Assembly: GCA_964492335.1 (NCBI GenBank)
Contig: CAZBJX010000040.1
Span: 1-8,784, forward strand
Reading direction: 5' to 3'
Length of the DNA stretch: 8,784 bases
Source: JAFGCL01 sp964492335
Lineage (GTDB): Bacteria > Chloroflexota > Dehalococcoidia > UBA2247 > RBG-13-53-26
A program made the translations under genes and the position numbers. Position 1 is the first letter of the stretch, and every line of letters begins with the position of its first letter. Under the pieces are notes generated by a model, which saw only the letters and a list, made by a program, of their open reading frames with translations, was not told where the DNA came from and did no database searches. This document shows, piece after piece, positions 4,674-8,784 of the stretch.

Positions 4674-6550
4674 TTGCGGTGAAGCAGGGGCTGGCGCAGT
4701 TCGGGGAACGCATTGACCACCCGGCCGGCGATGCCCGGGGCGTCCAGCCCGTACCTGGCGCGGAGGAAGGCCTGGGGCGCGTGCTCCACGAACTCGTCCG
4801 GTATGCCCAGGCACCGTGTCCGGACGCCGTCCAGGCCGCGGGCCTGCAGCAACTGCAGCACGGCGCTGCCGAAGCCGCCGGCGAGGGTGTTCTCTTCCAC
4901 GGTGATGACCCTCCCCGTCCTCCGGGCGGCGGCGGCGATGGACTCTGCATCCAGGGGCTTGACGAAGCGGGCATCCACCACGGTGCAGTCAACCCCTCTT
5001 CCGGAGAGGACGCGGGCCGCCTCCAGCGAAGGGGCGACGGTGCTTCCTATGGCCAGGATGGCCACGTCCGGGCCGGTGAGCAGCACTTCGGCCTGCCCCA
5101 GGGGGACCTCGCGGAGGTCGCTGTCCAGCGCGGCCCCTGGTCCCGTGCCCCTGGGATAGCGCACCGCCATGGGCCGCCCGGCCCTCGTCGCGGTGTAGAC
5201 CAGGTGCTGCAGCTGGTTCTCATCCCTGGGGGAGGCCACCGTCAGGCCCGGGATGCTGCCCAGGTAGGAGAAGTCGAGCGTGCCCTGGTGGGTCTTGCCG
5301 TCGTCACCCACGATGCCGGCGCGGTCGATGGCAAACACCACCGGCATCTTCTGGAGGGCGATATCGTGCACTATCTGGTCGTAGGACCGCTGCAGGAAAG
5401 TGGAGTAGACGGCCACTATGGGGACCAGCCCCCGGGACGCCAGGCCGCCCGCCAGGGTGACCGCGTGCTGCTCGCAGATGCCGACATCGAATACCCTCCC
5501 GGGGAACTCGCGGGCCGCCGGCGCCAGGCCGGTCCCGTCGAGCATGGCCGCGGTGATGGCCACCACCCTGGGATCTTCGCGCATGAGCCGCAGGACCGTC
5601 TGGCCGAAGACCTGACTGTAGGACGGGCCGTTGCCGGTGCTGGCCGGGCTGGGCGACACCCCGTGGAAGCTGACCGCGTCCTCCTCCGCGGGCGGGTAGC
5701 CCTTGCCCTTCCGGGTGATCACGTGGACTATGGTGGGGCCCGGTTCATAGTCGCGCGCCCTGGTCAGCGCCGCCTCCAGGCTCCTGATGTCGTGGCCGTC
5801 CACGGGCCCGACGTAGGTGAAGCCGAACGCCTCCAGCAGCGCGCCGGGGACCAGGGCCTGCTTGACCCTCCCCTTGATCCGCTTGCTGGCCCTCCATGCC
5901 GGCTCGCCGAAGGGGAGGTGGGTGAAGGTGGCTTTGGCCCTCCTCTTGGCGGCCTCGTATCTGGGATCGAGACGGAAGCGGGTCAGGTTCCTGGAGAAGG
6001 CCCCCACGCTGGGCGAGATGGCCATGCCGTTGTCGTTGAGCACCACGGTCATCCTGGTCCCCAGGTGGCCCCAGTGGTTGACTGCCTCGATGGCCATGCC
6101 GCCGGTGAGGGCGGCGTCGCCGATGACCGCCACAATGTGATGCGTGCCCTTCGCCAGGTCCCGGGCCAGCGCCATGCCCAGGGCCGCCGAAATGGAGTTG
6201 CTGGCGTGGCCCCCGATGAAGGCATCGTGCACGCTCTCGCCGGGGTCGGTGAACCCGGAAAGCCCGCCCTGCTGGCGAATGGTGGCGAAGCGCTCCCGGC
6301 GGCCCGTCAGGAGCTTGTGGGCGTAGCTCTGGTGCCCGACGTCCCAGAGGACCTTGTCGGTGGGGCTGTCGAAGACGCGGTGCAGGGCGATGGAGAGCTC
6401 GACTGCCCCCAGGCTGGAGGCCAGGTGCCCCCCGTTCCGGGAGATGCACCCTATCATCTCATCCCGCAGCTCGCCGGCCAGTGTCTGGAGCTGCTCCGGG
6501 GAGAGGCCCTTCAGGTCGGCGGGCTGGTTGATGGAGTCCAGTACACTCAA
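4670..6550 (-). CDS. dxs: 1-deoxy-D-xylulose-5-phosphate synthase (Dxs)
   Basis: Thiamine-diphosphate enzyme joining pyruvate and glyceraldehyde-3-phosphate, the entry step of the MEP isoprenoid pathway. The length, 626 residues, is normal. Motifs in order: GHLASSLGAVEL (41-52, with the active-site histidine H41), WDVGHQSYAHKLLTGR (69-84), the ThDP/Mg motif GDAALTGGMA (144-153) with LNDNGMAIS (171-179), DVGICEQHAVTLAGG (355-369, catalytic E360), YSTFLQRSYDQIVHD (382-396) and DRAGIVGDDGKTHQG (409-423). The ThDP motif has GDA where most family members have GDG. GGHASNSIS (113-121) differs from the usual GHSSTSIS. The start is TTG 6550, nine bases after GGGGAG; the family N-terminus follows it. 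That ribosome site lies in a small hairpin. The gene stands 46 bases after rpiB, and its stop overlaps the prenyl synthase start. Confidence 0.97.
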   Translation of the reverse strand: MSVLDSINQPADLKGLSPEQLQTLAGELRDEMIGCISRNGGHLASSLGAVELSIALHRVFDSPTDKVLWDVGHQSYAHKLLTGRRERFATIRQQGGLSGFTDPGESVHDAFIGGHASNSISAALGMALARDLAKGTHHIVAVIGDAALTGGMAIEAVNHWGHLGTRMTVVLNDNGMAISPSVGAFSRNLTRFRLDPRYEAAKRRAKATFTHLPFGEPAWRASKRIKGRVKQALVPGALLEAFGFTYVGPVDGHDIRSLEAALTRARDYEPGPTIVHVITRKGKGYPPAEEDAVSFHGVSPSPASTGNGPSYSQVFGQTVLRLMREDPRVVAITAAMLDGTGLAPAAREFPGRVFDVGICEQHAVTLAGGLASRGLVPIVAVYSTFLQRSYDQIVHDIALQKMPVVFAIDRAGIVGDDGKTHQGTLDFSYLGSIPGLTVASPRDENQLQHLVYTATRAGRPMAVRYPRGTGPGAALDSDLREVPLGQAEVLLTGPDVAILAIGSTVAPSLEAARVLSGRGVDCTVVDARFVKPLDAESIAAAARRTGRVITVEENTLAGGFGSAVLQLLQARGLDGVRTRCLGIPDEFVEHAPQAFLRARYGLDAPGIAGRVVNAFPELRQPLLHRK

Positions 6551-6559
6551 TTCGCTTCG

Positions 6560-6573
6560 CTCCCCGTTGGGGA
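6560..6573 (-). promoter_or_regulatory. dxs Shine-Dalgarno held in a small hairpin
   Basis: On the minus-strand RNA, UCCCC pairs perfectly with GGGGA across a 3-base loop (6561-6573). The GGGGA arm plus the next G is the dxs ribosome site (GGGGAG, 6560-6565). The hairpin could lower dxs translation relative to rpiB. Five G-C-rich pairs are modest evidence. Confidence 0.4.
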
Positions 6574-6596
6574 CGGCGGGACCTTCCGTGTCTTCC

Positions 6597-7055
6597 CTAC
6601 TTCCCCTCCAGCGCGCTGACCTTCTCCACGCGGGCCAGGTGCCTGCCGCCCTCGAAGTCCGTGGTCAGGAAGGTCTCGACTATCTCCCGGGCCAGGGCGG
6701 TCCCCAGGATATCCTCGCCAAGGCAGAGGATGTTGGCGTCGTTGTGCTGGCGGGCGCGCCGGGCGGTGAAGAGATCATGGCAGACGGCAGCCCGGATCCC
6801 CCGGACCTTGTTGGCCGCGATTCCCATGCCCATGCCGGTCCCGCAGACCAGGACCCCGAACCGGAAGCCGCCCCTGGCGACCGCCTCCGCCACGACGCGG
6901 GCGATGTCCGGGTAGTCCACGGCGGTGCTCTCGCTGGTGCCGAAGTCCTGGCAGACGCCGCCCCTCTCCGTGATGTGCCCTATCGCCATGCGCTTGAGGT
7001 TGCGGCCCCTGTGGTCGCAGCCCAGGGCTACCCTTACCAGTCGCTTCTCAGCCAC
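6597..7055 (-). CDS. rpiB: Ribose-5-phosphate isomerase B
   Basis: Interconverts ribulose-5-phosphate and ribose-5-phosphate in the pentose phosphate pathway. RpiB/LacAB fold, 152 residues, normal length. The catalytic features are GCDHRG (12-17, with D14 and H15), the CGTGMGMGIAANKVRGIRAA block (71-90, with C71 as the likely base) and HNDANILCLGE (105-115, usually HNNAN). I choose GTG 7055, because AGAGG lies six bases upstream at about 7062-7066 and the predicted transcript starts near 7067. The in-frame ATG at 7103 lies within the -35 element and would not be transcribed from this promoter. This is the first gene of the six-gene leftward operon; its product feeds PRPP and histidine synthesis as well as central carbon flow. 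Confidence 0.95.
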   Translation of the reverse strand: MAEKRLVRVALGCDHRGRNLKRMAIGHITERGGVCQDFGTSESTAVDYPDIARVVAEAVARGGFRFGVLVCGTGMGMGIAANKVRGIRAAVCHDLFTARRARQHNDANILCLGEDILGTALAREIVETFLTTDFEGGRHLARVEKVSALEGK

Positions 7056-7073
7056 GTGCCACCTCTGGCCTGT

Positions 7074-7103
7074 ATTATATGCTGGCTGGAGCGTGCAGTT
7101 CAA
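7074..7103 (-). promoter_or_regulatory. Promoter of the rpiB-dxs-...-hisI operon
   Basis: On the minus strand, TTGAAC (7103-7098) and a perfect TATAAT (7079-7074) are separated by 18 bases. Transcription would start near 7067, giving a leader of about 12 bases that still contains the rpiB ribosome site. It is divergent from the tRNA promoter at 7126-7155, with 22 bases between the two -35 elements. Confidence 0.8.
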
Positions 7104-7125
7104 TCCGATACCGGGTGATGGTTCC

Positions 7126-7155
7126 TTGACAGGGCGGTCATGGAGCCACTAAAAT
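7126..7155 (+). promoter_or_regulatory. Promoter of the tRNA-Ala/tRNA-Arg/glycosylase unit
   Basis: Perfect TTGACA at 7126-7131, then 18 bases, then TAAAAT at 7150-7155 (five of six). Transcription would start near 7162, about 42 bases before tRNA-Ala. This is a strong stable-RNA type promoter, as expected for tRNA genes. No terminator is seen between the tRNAs and the following gene. Confidence 0.8.
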
Positions 7156-7203
7156 CGAGCTTGCCGAAGGAGGCTGCCCGGCGTCGGCCTGGCGGGGCTT
7201 TCT

Positions 7204-7276
7204 GGGGATATAGCTCAATTGGGAGAGCGCCGCGTTCGCATCGCGGAGGTCGGGGGTTCGAATCCCCCTATCTCCA
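7204..7276 (+). tRNA. tRNA-Ala, anticodon CGC
   Basis: Full cloverleaf, 73 bases. The acceptor GGGGATA pairs with TATCTCC and includes the G3:U70 wobble that marks alanine tRNAs. The D stem is GCTC/GAGC; the anticodon stem CCGCG/CGCGG holds the loop TTCGCAT with anticodon CGC at 7237-7239, reading GCG. The T stem is GGGGG/CCCCC with TTCGAAT. The discriminator is A; CCA is not encoded (TTT follows). Confidence 0.97.
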
Positions 7277-7282
7277 TTTCGG

Positions 7283-7355
7283 GCCCCTGTAGCTCAGAGG
7301 ATAGAGCAGCGGTTTCCTAAACCGCGTGTCGTGCGTTCGACTCGCACCAGGGGTA
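7283..7355 (+). tRNA. tRNA-Arg, anticodon CCT
   Basis: Full cloverleaf, 73 bases, six bases after tRNA-Ala. The acceptor GCCCCTG pairs with CAGGGGT, with a G1:U72 wobble at the end. The anticodon stem GCGGT/ACCGC holds the loop TTCCTAA with anticodon CCT at 7316-7318, reading AGG. The T stem is GTGCG/CGCAC with TTCGACT. The discriminator is A; CCA is not encoded. It is probably cut from one precursor with tRNA-Ala. Confidence 0.96.
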
Positions 7356-7383
7356 CTTTGACGGCGCCCGTGGAGATGCTTCC

Positions 7384-8211
7384 ATGATGGAGTTGCCCGA
7401 GGCCGTCACCATAGCCACCCAGATCAACCAGACCGCCCGGGGGAAGCGCATCGCCAGTGTGACGGCGGCGCACACTCCCCACCGGCTGGCCTGGTACTAT
7501 GGGGAGCCGGCCACCTACCGCGAGCTTCTTTCCGGCCGGGCCCTGGGCACGGCCAGGCCGTTGGGCGGCATGGTGGAGATAGAGGCCGGCCAGGCCCGGA
7601 TGCTCTTCTCCGAGGGGGCAGGGGTGAGGCTGCACGGACGCGGCCAGCCGCGCCCCGCCAAACACCAGCTCCTCATCGAGCTCGACGACGGCTCCGCCCT
7701 GAGCGCGACCGTCCAGATGTACGGCGGGGTGGGGGCCTTCCCCCAGGGTGCGCTGGACAACCCCTACTACCGGGTGGCCCGGGAGAAGCCTTCCCCGCTC
7801 ACCCCCGCCTTTGACCGGGCCTGGTTCGACGGCATCGTCCGCGGGGACGACACGGGCAAGCTGAGCCTCAAGGCCCTGCTGGCCACCAACCAGCGGGTGC
7901 CCGGGCTGGGCAACGGCGTCCTGCAGGACATACTGTCCAATGCCAGGATGCACCCGAAGCGCAGGGTGAGCACGCTTTCCGGGGAGGACCTGGAGGGGCT
8001 GTTCCTTTCCCTGAAGACCACGCTGTCGGCGATGGCCGCCGCCGGCGGCCGGGACACGGAGCTGGACCTGTTCGGCCGTCCCGGCGGATACCGGACCATC
8101 CTGAGCCAGAAGACCCTGGCGCAGCCCTGCCCGTCCTGCGGAGGAGCCATCAGGAAAGAGGCCTACATGGGCGGCGCCGTCTACTTCTGCCTGCAATGCC
8201 AGAGGCCCTAG
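7384..8211 (+). CDS. Fpg/Nei-fold protein lacking canonical catalytic residues
   Basis: A 275-residue protein with the three-part layout of Fpg/Nei DNA glycosylases, which remove oxidised bases. The N-terminus is MMELPEAVTI. The helix-two-turn-helix lies near 161-190 (NQRVPGLGNGVLQDIL, 169-184; MHPKR, 189-193). The C-terminal zinc finger has C249, C252, C269 and C272 (CPSCGG and FCLQCQ). Canonical Fpg begins M-P-E-L-P-E and uses Pro2 as nucleophile; here that position is Met, with E3 kept. The hairpin lysine of the usual RGK motif is replaced (PLGGMVEIE, 59-67), and the zinc-finger arginine of RSTxFC is absent (MGGAVYFC, 262-269). The substitutions recall a subgroup beginning M-x-ELPEA that I remember from other bacteria, so this looks like a conserved variant, not decay. 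The start is ATG 7384, with GGAG eight bases upstream. It lies 28 bases after tRNA-Arg and is probably read from the tRNA promoter. Confidence 0.85.
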   Translation: MMELPEAVTIATQINQTARGKRIASVTAAHTPHRLAWYYGEPATYRELLSGRALGTARPLGGMVEIEAGQARMLFSEGAGVRLHGRGQPRPAKHQLLIELDDGSALSATVQMYGGVGAFPQGALDNPYYRVAREKPSPLTPAFDRAWFDGIVRGDDTGKLSLKALLATNQRVPGLGNGVLQDILSNARMHPKRRVSTLSGEDLEGLFLSLKTTLSAMAAAGGRDTELDLFGRPGGYRTILSQKTLAQPCPSCGGAIRKEAYMGGAVYFCLQCQRP

Positions 8212-8240
8212 CCGGGCGGCCGGCAACGGCAAGGGAGGCA

Positions 8241-8269
8241 TTTACTATGGACGTCTGTAGCCATATAAT
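8241..8269 (+). promoter_or_regulatory. Probable promoter of tRNA-Trp
   Basis: Perfect TATAAT at 8264-8269, 17 bases after TTTACT at 8241-8246 (four of six). Transcription would start near 8276, about 105 bases before tRNA-Trp, a long but possible precursor leader. It overlaps a small open frame that begins at 8247. Confidence 0.6.
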
Positions 8270-8342
8270 AGACGGTGTGCAGAAGCGCGCCATGGTCGGG
8301 CCCGATGCGGCGGTGGCGGAAGGCGTTTCCAGGGAGGAATGA
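8247..8342 (+). CDS. Possible 31-residue small ORF
   Basis: ATG 8247 to TGA 8340-8342 encodes 31 residues beginning MDVCSHIIDGVQKRAM. GGGAGG at 8233-8238 is a near-perfect ribosome site eight bases upstream. I do not recognise the peptide. It has no membrane segment or clear motif, and the predicted tRNA-Trp promoter lies across its first codons, so only transcripts coming from the upstream gene could express it. It may be a chance frame, a leader, or the 5' remnant of a lost gene. Confidence 0.25.
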   Translation: MDVCSHIIDGVQKRAMVGPDAAVAEGVSREE

Positions 8343-8381
8343 CGCGGACCTCGGGCGGCCTTCTGCCGGTCCCATGCCCGC

Positions 8382-8458
8382 AGGGGTGTAGCTCAGTTTG
8401 GTAGAGCAGCGGTCTCCAAAACCGCCGGTCGCGGGTTCGAGTCCTGCCGCCCCTGCCA
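8382..8458 (+). tRNA. tRNA-Trp, anticodon CCA, CCA end encoded
   Basis: Full cloverleaf: 74 bases plus an encoded CCA (8456-8458). The acceptor AGGGGTG pairs with CGCCCCT and includes one T-G wobble. The anticodon stem GCGGT/ACCGC holds the loop CTCCAAA with anticodon CCA at 8416-8418, reading UGG. The discriminator is G, as expected for tryptophan. It is the only one of the three tRNAs here with CCA in the DNA. In many bacteria tRNA-Trp precedes secE-nusG; here it does not. Confidence 0.97.
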
Positions 8459-8463
8459 GTTTT

Positions 8464-8551
8464 CCCCTCGTGGATGGCCGAAATCTGCTGACCAACTGCT
8501 GACGAAGCCATCCGAGTGTAGGCATCATGGCATCTGATCGTTCCACGGGGG
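8464..8551. repeat. Nested inverted repeats and a paired direct repeat after tRNA-Trp
   Basis: An outer inverted repeat pairs 8464-8474 with 8542-8551 (10 bp with one bulged T). An inner inverted repeat, GGATGGC (8472-8478) with GCCATCC (8507-8513), shares three bases with it. Between the inner arms is a tandem 11-base direct repeat, CTGCTGACCAA (8485-8495) and CTGCTGACGAA (8496-8506), with one mismatch and a spacing of about one helical turn. Such arrays fit protein-binding sites, including integrase arm sites next to a tRNA; that role is inference. No coding frame is convincing here. Confidence 0.5.
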
Positions 8552-8608
8552 CTTGAGCGCCTGCAACACAGACCGCTCTGTCTGGTCAATGTCCGTATGA
8601 AGCGCGGC

Positions 8609-8637
8609 TTGACGGGGATTCCGACTGATGTTATATT
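8609..8637 (+). promoter_or_regulatory. Strong extended -10 promoter for the right-edge gene
   Basis: TTGACG at 8609-8614 and TATATT at 8632-8637 are 17 bases apart, with the extended -10 TG at 8629-8630. Transcription would start near 8644, about 34 bases before the proposed TTG start at 8678. Confidence 0.75.
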
Positions 8638-8646
8638 ACACGTGCA

Positions 8647-8657
8647 ATAGATTCTAT
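8647..8657. promoter_or_regulatory. Palindrome at the transcript start, possible operator
   Basis: ATAGA-T-TCTAT is a perfect 11-base inverted repeat placed just after the predicted transcription start. A third ATAGA occurs at 8682-8686. The position suits a repressor site, possibly autoregulation by the DNA-binding protein encoded downstream; this is inference. Confidence 0.4.
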
Positions 8658-8677
8658 GGGAAAGAAGGATATGCACT

Positions 8678-8784
8678 TTGGATAGAATATTCCCTGCACC
8701 ACGCGGCATATCTGAGAAGAACAGGAGGTTGCTCACCGCTCTTCATCGTGGTAGCACCGGCCCCTTCACGCCGCGCGAGGCGGT
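8678..8784 (+). CDS. 5' fragment, possible AbiEi-type antitoxin/winged-helix regulator
   Basis: An open frame of 35 codons runs off the right edge, starting at TTG 8678 with AAGAAGG at 8662-8668, nine bases upstream. The in-frame stop at 8648-8650 limits the start. The peptide begins MDRIFPAPRGISEKNRRLL and continues with a helix and GPFTPREA. An amphipathic helix of the form NRRLLxALH followed by GPFTPREA resembles, from memory, the opening winged-helix domain of AbiEi-family antitoxins (type IV toxin-antitoxin) and related regulators. The diagnostic DNA-recognition and C-terminal parts are beyond the window, so the family call is tentative. It has its own strong promoter and a palindrome at the transcript start. 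A 9-codon frame from ATG 8656 ends inside its start region and might modulate translation. Confidence 0.5.
   Translation, partial: MDRIFPAPRGISEKNRRLLTALHRGSTGPFTPREA

Noticed and set aside
3576..4682. 368-codon open frame on the plus strand
   Set aside because: Shadow of the prenyl synthase and adenosyltransferase genes; no family features.
4674..4814. Extended prenyl synthase N-terminus
   Set aside because: The extra residues are an out-of-frame reading of dxs; ATG 4673 overlaps the dxs stop as ATGA.
4661..6619. 652-codon open frame on the plus strand
   Set aside because: It is antisense to dxs, whose motifs are unmistakable. The frame is open because of GC-rich codon use and encodes low-complexity Gly/Pro/Arg/Val sequence.
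7056..7103. ATG start for rpiB at 7103
   Set aside because: It would lie in the -35 region of the promoter; GTG 7055 has the ribosome site and the family N-terminus.
8211..8224. Terminator after the glycosylase-like gene
   Set aside because: The 5-bp GCCGG/CCGGC hairpin has no T run.
8247..8342. ThiC N-terminal remnant
   Set aside because: A loose resemblance of AVAEGVSREE to ThiC starts is too short and weak to support.
8245..8736. 163-codon open frame on the minus strand, and the 112-codon one beside it
   Set aside because: Both run antisense through tRNA-Trp and the promoters, with no family resemblance.
1..8784. CRISPR array, transposase or complete prophage
   Set aside because: No regularly spaced repeats, no transposase or integrase motifs, and no insertion-sequence ends were seen.

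Overview
The window is a GC-rich bacterial chromosome segment made mostly of housekeeping genes, with a change of character at its right edge. Start codons are mixed (ATG, GTG, TTG and one apparent ATT), gene spacing is tight with many stop/start overlaps, and the L27 gene encodes no cleavable N-terminal extension of the Bacillota kind. The rpmE-DUF1385 pairing, TTG starts and overall gene style remind me of Chloroflexota (Dehalococcoidia-like) or another GC-rich monoderm-type lineage. That placement is inference; I see no taxonomic marker that settles it.

Left, plus strand (1-2009): a sigma70-type promoter drives rplU-rpmA-rpmE (ribosomal proteins L21, L27, L31), which overlap one another. 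rplU has no ATG, GTG or TTG at its expected start and appears to begin at ATT, with a perfect Shine-Dalgarno in front. A clear intrinsic terminator follows rpmE and stands only 15-22 bases before a DUF1385 (YqhQ-like) membrane protein gene. That gene meets hisI tail to tail, with the two stop codons overlapping on one CTAG.

Centre, minus strand (7103 down to 2006): one compact six-gene run read leftwards from a good promoter: rpiB - dxs - polyprenyl synthase - PduO-type cobalamin adenosyltransferase - hisA - hisI. RpiB links ribulose-5-phosphate and ribose-5-phosphate, a PRPP and histidine precursor. Dxs starts the MEP isoprenoid pathway and the prenyl synthase elongates its products. HisI and HisA are consecutive histidine steps; hisF, commonly between these genes, is absent.

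Right, plus strand (7126-8458): a promoter divergent from the rpiB promoter drives tRNA-Ala(CGC), tRNA-Arg(CCT) and probably a Fpg/Nei-fold gene. That protein keeps the fold signatures but has lost the N-terminal catalytic proline and other catalytic residues. A separate promoter precedes tRNA-Trp(CCA), which alone of the three tRNAs encodes its CCA end.

Right edge (8459-8784): downstream of tRNA-Trp the sequence becomes less GC-rich and holds paired direct repeats, inverted repeats, a strong extended -10 promoter with a palindrome at the transcript start, and the first 35 codons of a gene running off the window. The peptide looks like the N-terminus of an AbiEi-type antitoxin/winged-helix regulator. 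This tRNA-adjacent junction is the best candidate here for accessory DNA, but the window ends before it can be confirmed.
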